64,000 bases of DNA from JAGLOK01 sp963675575 (GCA_963675575.1 OY776378.1:620001-684000), one strand, 5' to 3'; shown: positions 34,310 to 43,279, numbered from the stretch's first letter. The notes: generated by a model from the sequence alone, not told the origin. Numbers and translations: made by a program.

Positions 34310-34336
34310 AAAACCGCCGCATTAAGCGGCGGTTTT
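34310..34336 (-). terminator. Terminator of hydrogenase operon 1
   Basis: AAAACCGCCGC / GCGGCGGTTTT: a GC-rich 11-bp stem with a 5-nt loop and a T4 tail on the minus strand, 18 nt after the hydA stop. Confidence 0.8.
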
Positions 34337-34354
34337 ACACTCTTTAATTTAAGT

Positions 34355-36100
34355 TCAAGCTTCGGTTTGAAACTTGTCCCTGTTGATGTATTTTGTATGA
34401 AGCAATTCGTGTGACTTCTTGCCGTTTGGCTCGCCCAAAAATTCCTCGTAGATTTTTGTTATTGAAGGATTCTCGTGTGATTTCCTTATAACTTTAGCTT
34501 CATCTTCGTCATATAGTGCTTTGGTGCGAAGCGCAATCGGATTGCATTCCATACGGATATCATTGCTGAGAGCCGGCTGTCCACCTCCGTTAATGCAGCC
34601 GCCTGGGCAAGCCATAATCTCGATGAAGTGATATTCTTTTTCACCGGCTCTTATCGCATCTAGAAGTTTTTGTGCGTTCTTGGTGCCGTGGGCGATAGCT
34701 ACTTTAACTTCAAGCCCGTCAAGGTCGATTGTGGCTTCTTTGATTCCTGCCATGCCTCGAACTTCATTGAAGTTTATATTTTCAAGAGGTTTTTTAGTCA
34801 CAACTTCATATACTGTCCGCAAGGCAGCTTCCATTACTCCGCCTGTTGCTCCAAATAGTACGGCAGCACCTGTTGAGTCGCCCAACACGGGGTCGTATTC
34901 CTCATCAGGAAGGTTTTTGAAGTTGAGTCCGGCTTGCTTTATCATACGCGCGAGTTCGCGGGTGGTGATAACAGCGTCAACGTCATTGCCCATCTCAGGA
35001 CGTTGTGCTTCAAACTTCTTGGCCGAACAAGGCATGACTGATACTGAGTAAATCTTTTCAGGATTGATATCATTTTTGTCAGCGTAGTATGTTTTGATAA
35101 TTGCACCCATCATCTGCTGGGGGCTTTTGCAGGTTGACATATTTGGAATAAAGTCATGGTAGTTGTGCTCCATGTATTTTATCCAGCCAGCCGAACAAGA
35201 GGTAATCATTGGAAGAACTCCTCCATTTGTAAGGCGGCCTATAAGCTCTGTGCCTTCTTCCATTATTGTAAGGTCGGCGGCAAAGTCTGTGTCAAATACT
35301 TTGTCAAAACCAAGTCTGCGCAAAGAGGCGACCATTTTGCCTGTGACTCTTGTGCCAATTGGCATGCCAAACGATTCGCCCAAAGCGGCGCGAACTGCGG
35401 GGGCTGTCTGAATAACCACATGCATTTCAGGGTCAGCTAGGGCTTCCCATACTTGCTTTGTGGCGTCAGCTATTGTAAGCGCGCCAACCGGGCAGGCTTG
35501 TACGCACTGGCCGCAGTTAATGCAGTTTACTTCGCCAATGGATTTTCCGAATACCGGCTCAACTATTGTGTTAAATCCACGCTCTGTAGGGCCTATAACG
35601 CCAATGCCCTGTATGGTTTCGCATGCGGCGACACATCTGCGGCAAAGTATGCACTTGTTGGGGTCGCGCACCAAGGCTTGAGAGGTGTAGTCGAGGGGAT
35701 ATTTGAAGTCAATGTTTTCACCCTCATACCATATATCGTCTACTCCAAGCTCATTACAAAGCTTTTGAAGTTCGCAAGTTTGGTTTCTTGCGCATGAAAG
35801 ACACTCGCGGTCATGGTTTGAAAGTATAAGCTCAAGGTTAAGCTTTCTCGCCTCGCGGATTTCCATAGTATTTGTTTTGATGTTCATACCATCTTCTGCG
35901 ACCAAAGTGCATGCCGCTAGAAGTGAGTTTGTGCCGGCATCTACCACGCATAGGCGGCAGGAGCCGATTTGGTTTATTCCTTCGAGATAGCAGAGGGTGG
36001 GTATATCAATCCCTGCTTTTTTTGCGGCTTTTAAAACGGTTGTGCTTTTGGGCACTTCCACTTTGACGCCATCTATTGTCAATGAAATCATATTGCTCAT
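34355..36100 (-). CDS. hydA: [FeFe]-hydrogenase catalytic subunit HydA (copy 1)
   Basis: Catalytic subunit of a trimeric NAD-linked [FeFe]-hydrogenase. The 581-residue protein has an N-terminal [2Fe-2S] domain (CRLCVVDAG), a His-ligated [4Fe-4S] domain (HDRECLSCARNQTCELQ), a 2x[4Fe-4S] ferredoxin region (CILCRRCVAAC, CINCGQCVQACP), and the H-cluster domain with TSCSAGW, MPCSAKKFE and MACPGGCINGGGQP. The first H-cluster motif reads TSCSAGW where the textbook form is TSCCPGW. The start is ATG 36100 with AAGGAG. It is last in hydC-hydB-hydA. Together the subunits probably couple NADH (and perhaps ferredoxin) with H2. Confidence 0.94.
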   Translation of the reverse strand: MSNMISLTIDGVKVEVPKSTTVLKAAKKAGIDIPTLCYLEGINQIGSCRLCVVDAGTNSLLAACTLVAEDGMNIKTNTMEIREARKLNLELILSNHDRECLSCARNQTCELQKLCNELGVDDIWYEGENIDFKYPLDYTSQALVRDPNKCILCRRCVAACETIQGIGVIGPTERGFNTIVEPVFGKSIGEVNCINCGQCVQACPVGALTIADATKQVWEALADPEMHVVIQTAPAVRAALGESFGMPIGTRVTGKMVASLRRLGFDKVFDTDFAADLTIMEEGTELIGRLTNGGVLPMITSCSAGWIKYMEHNYHDFIPNMSTCKSPQQMMGAIIKTYYADKNDINPEKIYSVSVMPCSAKKFEAQRPEMGNDVDAVITTRELARMIKQAGLNFKNLPDEEYDPVLGDSTGAAVLFGATGGVMEAALRTVYEVVTKKPLENINFNEVRGMAGIKEATIDLDGLEVKVAIAHGTKNAQKLLDAIRAGEKEYHFIEIMACPGGCINGGGQPALSNDIRMECNPIALRTKALYDEDEAKVIRKSHENPSITKIYEEFLGEPNGKKSHELLHTKYINRDKFQTEA

Positions 36101-36111
36101 GTTGTTTCTCC

Positions 36112-37959
36112 TTATCTTTTCGCGATTGCGTCGAACTTACATCCGGCAAAACATAGTCCGCATTTGATGCATTTTTCCTGATCGATTACATACGGTTGTC
36201 TGACTTCGCCTGATATTGCATCGGTTGGGCAGCGTTTTGCGCATAGACCACAGCCAATGCACTTGTCTTCCAATATTACGATTGAAAGAAGTTCTTTACA
36301 TACGCTTGCAGGACAAGTCTTATCGTTAATATGCGACAAATATTCGTCCTTGAAATAGCGAAGCGTTGAAAGCGCAGGGTTCGGAGCTGTTTGTCCCAGT
36401 CCGCAAAGAGCTGTTCTTTTTATTGTTTTACCCAACTGCTCTAAGCGGTCAAGATCCGCTTCAGTGCCTTTGCCTTCGGCAATTTTGTTCAATATTTCAA
36501 GCATTCTTCTTGTTCCTATACGGCAGGGTACGCATTTTCCACAGGATTCATCAACGGTGAAGTCAAGGAAGAATCTGGCGATATCCACCATGCAGTTGTC
36601 TTCGTCCATTATTATAAGACCACCTGAACCCATCATAGTGCCTATTTTGCCAAGAGAATCATATTCTATAGGTGTGTCCAAATGCTCGGGTGGAATACAT
36701 CCGCCGGAAGGTCCGCCTGTTTGAGCGGCTTTGAACGCTTTGCCGTCGGGGATACCTCCGCCCATTTTATATATAATATCGCGAAGCGATGTACCCATCG
36801 GTACTTCTACAAGGCCGGGGTTGTTTATCTTTCCGCCCAATGCGAATACTTTTGTGCCCTTTGACTTTTCGGTTCCCATGGAAGCAAACCATTCAGCACC
36901 TTTTACTATAATCTGAGGTATGTTTGCGAAGGTGCCAACGTTGTTTATAACGGTCGGTTTTCCAAACACGCCTTTTTGCGCCGGGAAAGGCGGCTTTGGC
37001 CTTGGTTCGCCGCGCTCGCCTTCAATTGAGGCTATAAGAGATGTTTCTTCTCCACATACGAACGCGCCTGCGCCCAAACGGATTTCAAGGTCGAAATCCA
37101 CATCAGTGCCAAGAATGCCCTTGCCGAGCAAGCCTTTTTCGCGCGCCTGTTCAATTGCGATTTCAAGTCTTTTAACCGCAACAGGATATTCAGCGCGGAT
37201 ATATATATAACCGATTGTAGCGCCGATTGTGAAGCCTGCAATTGTCATCGCTTCAAGTACGGCGTGAGGGTCGCCCTCTAAGACCGAACGGTTCATGAAA
37301 GCGCCTGGGTCTCCTTCGTCAGCGTTGCAGATGACATATTTTTGACCTGTGCTGCCAAGAGCGAATTTCCATTTGAGACCCGTTGGGAATCCGCCGCCCC
37401 CGCGTCCGCGAAGACCAGCGTCAAGCAATGTGTTGATAACGTCGGTGGGTTCCATTGTGTTAAGCACCTTGTGGAGAGCCTCATATCCGCCCATTGCGAT
37501 ATATTCTTCAATATCTTCAGGGTTAATAACTCCGCAATTTTTTAGCAAAACGCGAGTTTGGCGCTTATAGTAACTAATTTCTTCAATACTTTGTGCGTTT
37601 TCTTTTTCTGCCGCTCCGACTGTATATTTTTCGATCGGCTTTCCGCCTAAAACGTGCTTTTCATATATTTGTGCCGCTTTTTCTTCATCCACCCAAACAT
37701 AAGTGGTTCGCTGCCCATTTTGATATACTTCAACCAAAGGCTCAAGTCTGCATGTGCCTATACAACCTGTCATTTTTATATTCACATTCTCGTTGTCTTT
37801 TGCTTTTTCCTCTAAAACGTTGAGAACTTTTTTAGCTCCGGCTGCCTGCCCGCATGTTGCCATTCCGACAACGACTCGTGTTCCCTTTGAATTGCCTTCA
37901 AAGAAATTTTTGTGCAAGGAAGCGGTTTTAACTTTTTTTATTTCTTGTATAGTAGTCAT
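36112..37959 (-). CDS. hydB: Hydrogenase NADH-binding subunit HydB (NuoF-like, copy 1)
   Basis: NADH/FMN subunit, 615 residues, the long HydB form. Domains in order: a thioredoxin-like [2Fe-2S] domain (about 1-115; CGQ.. and CIGTCRLEP), the NuoF FMN/NADH core (GLRGRGGGGFPTGLKW, CNADEGDPGAFMNR, GAGAYVCGEETSLIASIEG-like GAGAFVCGEETS), an SLBB segment, the [4Fe-4S] site ESCGKCVPCRIGTRRM, and a C-terminal 2x[4Fe-4S] ferredoxin domain (CIGCGLCAKRCP, CIKCGLCFAGC). This full set of electron carriers matches bifurcating-type HydB such as those of Thermotoga and Moorella. It overlaps hydC in ATGA and is followed 11 nt later by hydA. Confidence 0.95.
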   Translation of the reverse strand: MTTIQEIKKVKTASLHKNFFEGNSKGTRVVVGMATCGQAAGAKKVLNVLEEKAKDNENVNIKMTGCIGTCRLEPLVEVYQNGQRTTYVWVDEEKAAQIYEKHVLGGKPIEKYTVGAAEKENAQSIEEISYYKRQTRVLLKNCGVINPEDIEEYIAMGGYEALHKVLNTMEPTDVINTLLDAGLRGRGGGGFPTGLKWKFALGSTGQKYVICNADEGDPGAFMNRSVLEGDPHAVLEAMTIAGFTIGATIGYIYIRAEYPVAVKRLEIAIEQAREKGLLGKGILGTDVDFDLEIRLGAGAFVCGEETSLIASIEGERGEPRPKPPFPAQKGVFGKPTVINNVGTFANIPQIIVKGAEWFASMGTEKSKGTKVFALGGKINNPGLVEVPMGTSLRDIIYKMGGGIPDGKAFKAAQTGGPSGGCIPPEHLDTPIEYDSLGKIGTMMGSGGLIIMDEDNCMVDIARFFLDFTVDESCGKCVPCRIGTRRMLEILNKIAEGKGTEADLDRLEQLGKTIKRTALCGLGQTAPNPALSTLRYFKDEYLSHINDKTCPASVCKELLSIVILEDKCIGCGLCAKRCPTDAISGEVRQPYVIDQEKCIKCGLCFAGCKFDAIAKR

Positions 37960-38438
37960 TGTTTTGCTCCTTGCTCATAGTATTTTGCTAAAATGCCTGG
38001 GATTTGTTCCGATTTTAATTGCCCATAGACGTCATCGCCAATCATCATGACTGGGGCTAAACCGCAACAACCCAGACAGCGTGTGCCGGATAAAGTGAAT
38101 TTTTTATCCGATGTGGTTTGGCCTTCTTTTATTCCAAGCTCTTCTTCAAGCGTGTCCAAGATGCGCTGGGCGCCCTTGACATAGCAGGCTGTGCCCATGC
38201 ACATGCTGACGATGTTCTCGCCCTGTTCTTCTAGAACAAACTGCGAATAAAATGTTGCCACGCCGTAAACCTTGGTCATGGGGACGTTCAACCCCTCGGC
38301 GATTGCTTGCTGTACATCAATTGGAAGATATCCAAAAACATCTTGTGCATACTGCATGACGGGCATGAGTGGGCCGTTAATGGTTTTGTTTTCTTCGATG
38401 AATGTCGCAAGCTTTTCAAACTTCTGCTTCTCTGACAT
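37956..38438 (-). CDS. hydC: Hydrogenase [2Fe-2S] subunit HydC (NuoE-like, copy 1)
   Basis: The NuoE-like subunit of 160 residues carries a thioredoxin-fold [2Fe-2S] cluster with four cysteines: two in SMCMGTACYVKGA (C-x4-C) and two in RCLGCCGLAP. The N-terminal three-helix bundle (GPLMPVMQYAQDVFGYLP) is typical. It passes electrons between the FMN of HydB and other clusters. It is the first gene of hydCBA operon 1, with AGGAGG upstream of ATG 38438 and a Rex-type operator about 100 nt upstream. Its stop overlaps hydB in ATGA. Confidence 0.95.
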   Translation of the reverse strand: MSEKQKFEKLATFIEENKTINGPLMPVMQYAQDVFGYLPIDVQQAIAEGLNVPMTKVYGVATFYSQFVLEEQGENIVSMCMGTACYVKGAQRILDTLEEELGIKEGQTTSDKKFTLSGTRCLGCCGLAPVMMIGDDVYGQLKSEQIPGILAKYYEQGAKQ

Positions 38439-38770
38439 ATAAATGCCTCCTTATATAAACTTAAAATTAAAGATCAAAAAGATTGTTAAAAATTTCTCAA
38501 GACAATATATCATAAAGATAAAAGATTTGCATTAACTTTTTGTTAATTATTTAACAATGGTTAAAAGTTAACAAAATGCTAACGAAAAATTAGGAACTTT
38601 TATATATACACTAAATTTTATACCAATTTAAATAAATGTCAAAAAACTTTAGTGTTTTACTTTTTATTCAATTGAGAAAAAAGTATTTCACAAATGGAAC
38701 TTTTCCCCTTTTTGTCTCGTCTTACTTATTGGAAGACATTATAAAAACGATTTGAGAAAGAGGTAAGCTT
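38439..38770. other. Divergent intergenic region between hydC and the vWA lipoprotein gene
   Basis: This 332-nt AT-rich region serves as the upstream region for both genes. It holds the Rex-type site at 38540-38557 and further GTTAAC-like elements just beside it (38565-38585). No small reading frame with a ribosome site and no structured RNA was recognised. Confidence 0.6.
38540..38557. promoter_or_regulatory. Rex-type operator upstream of hydCBA-1
   Basis: TTGTTAATTATTTAACAA is a perfect dyad, TTGTTAA-N4-TTAACAA. It matches the Rex consensus of clostridia, where the NADH/NAD-sensing repressor controls fermentation and hydrogenase genes. Rex itself is not encoded in the window. Confidence 0.75.
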
Positions 38771-40417
38771 ATGAAGAAGTTAACTATTACAATAATTGCT
38801 TTTTTGATGGCGGTGACAATGCTATGCTCATGCAGCAATGAGGCAAAAGACGAGAGTAGCGTTAATGAAAAATCTGAAGTTGCCATACAGGCAACCCAAG
38901 CCCCGCGGGAACTTCCCATGGTGGGAGAAACGTCGCGATATCAAAGTGAGGCCGAAGAAGGGCTAATGCCTTATTCGCAGCCGGCTCAAGATAATTATAA
39001 CTCAAACAATGAAGAATACGGAGAATTTACCGAAAGCCCTTTCTATTACGCGAATCAGGTGCCGCTCTCCACATTTTCAATTGATGTGGATACCGCGTCC
39101 TACGCCAACATCAGAAGGTTCTTAAATGACGGACAGCTTCCCAATCCTGACGCCGTGCGTGTGGAAGAGTGCATTAATTACTTTGACTATGACTATGACA
39201 GCCCGAATTGGAAAGACCCCTATTCGATAAACGTTGAAATGGCCGAATGTCCATGGGAAGAAGAAAACTATCTTGTCATGATAGGCATAAACGCTAAAGA
39301 TTTGGATAAAAGTGAACTCCCACCGTCAAATCTTGTTTTCTTAATTGATGTTTCCGGCTCTATGGATAGCTCTGATAAGTTGCCGCTTTTACAAAGTGGA
39401 TTTAAAATGTTGGTGGATAACTTAAGTGATGAGGATACAATATCGATTGTAACTTATTCGGGCAAAGTGTCGGCTATAGCCGAAGGCGTTTCAGGAAGCG
39501 ACAAGAGCAAGCTCAAGCGCGAAATCGATAGGCTTCATGCCGGTGGGTCCACAGCAGGAGGAGCTGCTATGGAAATGGCTTATGAGATTGCCGAGGAATA
39601 TTTTATCGAAGGTGGCAATAATCGCATCATCATGGCGACTGACGGCGACTTCAATGTTGGAATATCATCAGAAGACGAGCTTGAAAGATTTATCGAAAAC
39701 AAGCGTGACGAAGGAATATATTTAAGCATGCTTGGCTTTGGTTCAGGTAATGTTAAAGACAGCAAGATGGAGCTTTTGGCCGACAAGGGAAACGGAAACT
39801 ACAGCTATATCGATTCCGCGCAGGAAGCAAACAAAGTGCTGGTGGAAGAGATGGCGTCCACCGTATATACTCTTGCAAAAGATGTGAAGGTTCAAATTGA
39901 GTTTAATCCTGCCAACGTTTTGGCCTATAGACTGATAGGATATGACAACAGGCGGCTAAACGACGAGGACTTTAACGATGACACAAAGGACGCGGGCGAA
40001 ATGGGCTTGGGCCACAGTGTGACTGTGCTTTACGAAATCGTTCCTCAGGGGGCTACACCCAAAGTAGATCCGCTAAGATATGGCGAAAATGATGAAACGA
40101 TATCGGAATCTGACGGACCTATGGATTATGAGTGGCTTTATGTGAAAACAAAATACAAACAGCCCGACAGCGACACCAGCGAAGAAAATATCGAGCGCGC
40201 TGTGACAGATGACGATATTACAAATAATCCTTCGGATGATTTCCTTTTCTCGTCGGCTGTCGCGGAGTTTGCGATGCTGCTTAAAGAGTCGGAATATTGC
40301 GACGGTGATATGGATGACGTAATCACTTTGGCGAAAGAAGGCAGGGGTTATGACGAGAGCGGATATCGCGCTGAATTTATAAGGCTGGCACAGATAGCTG
40401 AGAATTTGCTTGATTGA
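38771..40417 (+). CDS. YfbK-like von Willebrand factor A lipoprotein
   Basis: A 548-residue exported lipoprotein; the signal peptide ends in a lipobox around TMLCSC (Cys near residue 19). A low-complexity linker follows, then the YfbK N-terminal domain (PLSTFSIDVDTASYANIRRFLNDGQLPNPDAVRVEECINYFDY), a vWA domain with an intact metal-ion site (FLIDVSGSMDSSDK; GGSTAGG; MATDGDFNVGI), and a C-terminal DUF3520-like domain ending SGYRAEFIRLAQIAENL. Family members are common in bacteria, but their function is not settled; the vWA site suggests metal-dependent protein binding at the cell surface. The start is ATG 38771 with AGAGG. A terminator follows at 40444. Confidence 0.9.
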   Translation: MKKLTITIIAFLMAVTMLCSCSNEAKDESSVNEKSEVAIQATQAPRELPMVGETSRYQSEAEEGLMPYSQPAQDNYNSNNEEYGEFTESPFYYANQVPLSTFSIDVDTASYANIRRFLNDGQLPNPDAVRVEECINYFDYDYDSPNWKDPYSINVEMAECPWEEENYLVMIGINAKDLDKSELPPSNLVFLIDVSGSMDSSDKLPLLQSGFKMLVDNLSDEDTISIVTYSGKVSAIAEGVSGSDKSKLKREIDRLHAGGSTAGGAAMEMAYEIAEEYFIEGGNNRIIMATDGDFNVGISSEDELERFIENKRDEGIYLSMLGFGSGNVKDSKMELLADKGNGNYSYIDSAQEANKVLVEEMASTVYTLAKDVKVQIEFNPANVLAYRLIGYDNRRLNDEDFNDDTKDAGEMGLGHSVTVLYEIVPQGATPKVDPLRYGENDETISESDGPMDYEWLYVKTKYKQPDSDTSEENIERAVTDDDITNNPSDDFLFSSAVAEFAMLLKESEYCDGDMDDVITLAKEGRGYDESGYRAEFIRLAQIAENLLD

Positions 40418-40443
40418 TTTTAGATAGTCCAATACCCCACTTG

Positions 40444-40469
40444 GCCCCCTGAAAAGGGGGCATTTTTTA
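40444..40469 (+). terminator. Rho-independent terminator after the vWA gene
   Basis: GCCCCCT-GAAA-AGGGGGC with a GAAA tetraloop, then ATTTTTT. A textbook terminator. Confidence 0.9.
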
Positions 40470-40530
40470 TGCTGGAAAATTATCAAGCAAGAGCAAAGCC
40501 TGAAGGAAATATTCAAACTCATTAACAAAG

Positions 40531-40559
40531 TTGACTAATAAAATGAAGAGTAATATAAT
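40531..40559 (+). promoter_or_regulatory. Promoter of the alpha/beta hydrolase-marR unit
   Basis: TTGACT (40531-40536), 17 nt, TATAAT (40554-40559). The -35 together with the following bases repeats the half-site TTGACTAA that also makes up the downstream palindrome. Confidence 0.7.
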
Positions 40560-40571
40560 TGACTAAGTCAA
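40559..40571. promoter_or_regulatory. Probable MarR operator
   Basis: TTGACT-A-AGTCAA is a perfect palindrome that begins at the last base of the -10 and covers the expected transcription start. A MarR-family gene lies 1.1 kb downstream, so autorepression is likely (inference). Confidence 0.6.
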
Positions 40572-40596
40572 CTAAATGTTTGCTAAAGGGGCAATT

Positions 40597-41679
40597 ATGT
40601 ATAATCATAGTTTTTTAGATTCTAAGCTTAAAATTACTTTATTTATTATGGGTATTTTACTGCTTATTTTACTGCTGATATTTATTATTGGGTACGTATA
40701 TCTCGTAAATTATAAAAACCCATCAGATAGTGCGATGGCGGACGCGGGAGTTATGGAAAAAACAGCTAAAGTGGGGAATGTTACCTTTAATTATGCCGAA
40801 GGACCCAACAACGGGCCAGCACTTCTTTTGCTACACGCTCAGCTTCTTGATTGGTATACATATTCCAAAGTTTTTCCGCAGCTCGCCCAAAACTTTCATG
40901 TTTTTGCAGTGGACTATCCCGGGCATGGTAAAACTACTTATCCGGATGACTATACGATGAGCGCAGACCAAATAGGAGAGGACTTGGCAGTTTTTATTCA
41001 AACGGTGATTCAAGAACCGGTATTTGCGACAGGAAATTCGTCGGGAGGACTTTTGACCACATGGCTTGCGGCCAATGAACCGGATTTGATTAAAGCTGTA
41101 GTATTGGAAGATCCGCCACTGTTTTCTGCGGAATATCCCGAAATCAAAAATACTATCGCCTATAAAGCTTTCACCACAAGTTTCAACGCTGTTCAAGAAG
41201 GATATAAGGGGGATTTTTTAGGTTATTGGATAACAAACAGCACAGAGTTTTTTAAAAGATATACAGGACCTATTTCGCAACAGTTGATTGAGTTTGCAGT
41301 GAATAGCTATAAAAAGTCAAATCCCGAAAGACCTGTTGAAATAGCCTTTGTACCAGCTTCGGTTCAAGAGATGCTTAGAGGTTTAAATTACTATGACCCT
41401 AGGTTTGGCACAGCTTTTTACGATGGAACGTGGAATAATGGATTTTCTCATAAAGAAGCATTGGAAAGTATAGAGTGTCCAGTTTTGCTTTTGCATGCGA
41501 ATTTTGAAATCATGGAAAATGGAACTTTAAATGGCGCTATGAGTGAGCAGCAAGCAGACCTGGCGGCTTCACTTTTAAAGAGCGGAGAAATTATGCGAGT
41601 AGATTCAAGTCATGTTATAAACTTGGAAAATCCGGAGCAGTTTGTAAAAATACTTGAAGATTTTTTCTTGGATAAATAA
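40597..41679 (+). CDS. Membrane-anchored alpha/beta hydrolase
   Basis: A 360-residue alpha/beta hydrolase with one N-terminal membrane span (about residues 9-33, LFIMGILLLILLLIFIIGYV). The fold shows an oxyanion-region motif LLLHAQLLDWYTY, the nucleophile elbow GNSSGG with the catalytic serine, and a C-terminal histidine in DSSHVINLENPEQF. The substrate is unknown; the anchor suggests it acts outside the membrane. The start is ATG 40597, chosen for AAAGGGG at good spacing; an ATG at 40576 lacks one. It is first in a unit with marR, 44 nt downstream, under a promoter that carries a probable MarR operator. Confidence 0.86.
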   Translation: MYNHSFLDSKLKITLFIMGILLLILLLIFIIGYVYLVNYKNPSDSAMADAGVMEKTAKVGNVTFNYAEGPNNGPALLLLHAQLLDWYTYSKVFPQLAQNFHVFAVDYPGHGKTTYPDDYTMSADQIGEDLAVFIQTVIQEPVFATGNSSGGLLTTWLAANEPDLIKAVVLEDPPLFSAEYPEIKNTIAYKAFTTSFNAVQEGYKGDFLGYWITNSTEFFKRYTGPISQQLIEFAVNSYKKSNPERPVEIAFVPASVQEMLRGLNYYDPRFGTAFYDGTWNNGFSHKEALESIECPVLLLHANFEIMENGTLNGAMSEQQADLAASLLKSGEIMRVDSSHVINLENPEQFVKILEDFFLDK

Positions 41680-41723
41680 TTTTATGCACATACTTTTTTA
41701 AATAGTAAAAGGGAGATATCAAA

Positions 41724-42152
41724 ATGGATAATATCAGAACAATCAGATCTTTTGGAGTGCTTAACCGAACATTTTTAAGCTATATTTCAAATTCATTATC
41801 AGATTCAGAACTTTCGTTTTCAGACAGCATTTTTTTAGTCAATATAGGCGAAAATGAGGGGATAACCCAAGAAGAAATATCAAGAAGTTTGGTGATTGAT
41901 AAAGCTGCTATTGCGCGCTCGGTAAAAAAGATGGTGAAAAAGGGATACGTAAAAATTGTTCAGTCTCAAAAAGATAAACGAGCAAAAAAACTATATTTGA
42001 CTGATGCAGGGAAAGAATTTTACCAATTCATACAGGAGATAAATGACAAATGGATGAATTTTGTTATGGCAGATTTGAGCTCGGAAGACATGGTGGAATT
42101 TGTTGGGAAAATAGAAAAAATGAGCGAAAAGGCGAGAAACTTTAATAGATAA
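41724..42152 (+). CDS. MarR-family transcriptional regulator
   Basis: A 142-residue winged-helix repressor of the MarR type. The DNA-binding region is ITQEEISRSLVIDKAAIARSVKKMVKKGYVKIVQSQKDKRAKKLYLTD, at about residues 48-96, with the conserved D-x-R wing (KDKRAK). Flanking helices form the dimer interface. A GGGAG ribosome site precedes ATG 41724. It probably controls the upstream hydrolase through the palindrome at 40559-40571, the usual arrangement for MarR proteins and their target operons. The ligand is unknown. Confidence 0.92.
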   Translation: MDNIRTIRSFGVLNRTFLSYISNSLSDSELSFSDSIFLVNIGENEGITQEEISRSLVIDKAAIARSVKKMVKKGYVKIVQSQKDKRAKKLYLTDAGKEFYQFIQEINDKWMNFVMADLSSEDMVEFVGKIEKMSEKARNFNR

Positions 42153-42194
42153 AAACAAAGCAGTTCCTGCTAATAATGCAAAAAGTCAGCGTTT

Positions 42195-42211
42195 TGATAT
42201 ATAATGATTTT
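42195..42211 (+). promoter_or_regulatory. -10 region giving a probable leaderless mRNA for the second hydrolase
   Basis: TG-A-TATATAAT contains TATAAT at 42200-42205. The ATG at 42212 is only 6 nt after it, and no ribosome site lies between. It can be read as an extended -10 (TGATATATA). Confidence 0.45.
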
Positions 42212-42994
42212 ATGGATAACGTTAGGATATATGGCAATCCGCCTTACAATATAGCTGTGATTCACGGAGGCCCCGGAGCACCCGGGGGCATGGTGCCTGT
42301 GGCAAATGGGTTAAAAGATAACTTTGGGGTAATCGAGCCTTTACAGTCAGCAGACAGCATTGCTGGGCAGCTTGATGAGCTTTATAATCAGCTCAGAGAT
42401 TTTGCGCCGCCTTTTGTACTCATTGGGCATTCGTGGGGAGCGTGGCTGGCCTGGATGTTCGCCGCGAAATATCCGAAGATGGTAAGGCATATAATACTTG
42501 TCGGAAGTGGCCCTTTCGATGAGAGATACACCAAGGATATGATGAAAATAAGGCTGCAAAACCTTAGTAAAGAAGAAAGACGGGAAATCAATGTCTTGAT
42601 GCAAAAACTGAATACAGAAAAGCTTGCAGAAAAAGAATTTTCTGCATTTGGAAGACTGATGTCAAAAACCGACACGTATTGCGAAGCGGACAACCTGTAT
42701 AAAGAAGAGCCGCTCCCCACTCAGCCGCATATATATGAAAATGAGTGGCCGGAAGCCGTTGAGCTTCGAAAATCCGGAAAGCTGCTTGAAATGGCAAATA
42801 AGATAAAGTGCAAAATAACTTTTATCCACGGAAAGAATGACCCGCATCCTTTTGAAGGAGTACAGGATGTACTCAATGATTACGGAGTTGATTTTGAATT
42901 TATTCTGATGGATAAGTGCGGACATACGCCTTGGAAGGAAAAATATAGAGCGGAAGTTTTTTTCAATCTACTCAAAACATTGATTGAAGAATAG
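42212..42994 (+). CDS. Alpha/beta hydrolase (proline iminopeptidase-like)
   Basis: A 260-residue soluble alpha/beta hydrolase. It shows the HGGPGAPGG oxyanion motif typical of the proline-iminopeptidase group, the nucleophile elbow GHSWGAWLAWMFA with its serine, an Asp-bearing loop (FIHGKNDPHPFEG) and the catalytic histidine in DKCGHTPWKEK. ATG 42212 is preferred because a TATAAT ends 6 nt upstream; an in-frame ATG at 42176 lies before the -10 and has no ribosome site. It follows marR by 59 nt but seems to have its own promoter. Peptidase, esterase or lactonase activity are all possible. Confidence 0.85.
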   Translation: MDNVRIYGNPPYNIAVIHGGPGAPGGMVPVANGLKDNFGVIEPLQSADSIAGQLDELYNQLRDFAPPFVLIGHSWGAWLAWMFAAKYPKMVRHIILVGSGPFDERYTKDMMKIRLQNLSKEERREINVLMQKLNTEKLAEKEFSAFGRLMSKTDTYCEADNLYKEEPLPTQPHIYENEWPEAVELRKSGKLLEMANKIKCKITFIHGKNDPHPFEGVQDVLNDYGVDFEFILMDKCGHTPWKEKYRAEVFFNLLKTLIEE

Positions 42995-43081
42995 ATATTA
43001 GGAATGGATTTTTATTTATCAAAGTATTATAATTGAAAAGTTGAGGTGGAGTGATTAATGTAGCATGAGAGGAGCATTGTT

Positions 43082-43258
43082 ATGTTGACTGATGACTCGC
43101 GTAAACCAAAAGAAGAACTCGACAAGAAAAACGACAAATCACATCAGAAAAATAGCAAATTAGGTAAACAAGATCAATTCGATGTTAAATACAATATGCA
43201 CGATTTACACAGATCAATAAGAAATCCTGTTGCTCACAGGCCGCATAAAAAGCCGTAA
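43082..43258 (+). CDS. Small highly charged protein
   Basis: A 58-residue reading frame starting at ATG 43082 behind a good GAGGAG ribosome site, with no hydrophobic segment. It is very rich in Lys, Asp, Gln and His and ends NPVAHRPHKKP. It lies 21 nt before the membrane-protein gene, so it is probably co-translated with it. I do not recognise it. It is likely real because of its ribosome site and close spacing, but no family evidence supports it. Confidence 0.55.
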   Translation: MLTDDSRKPKEELDKKNDKSHQKNSKLGKQDQFDVKYNMHDLHRSIRNPVAHRPHKKP

Positions 43259-43279
43259 CTAATTGAAAGGAGAATTATT

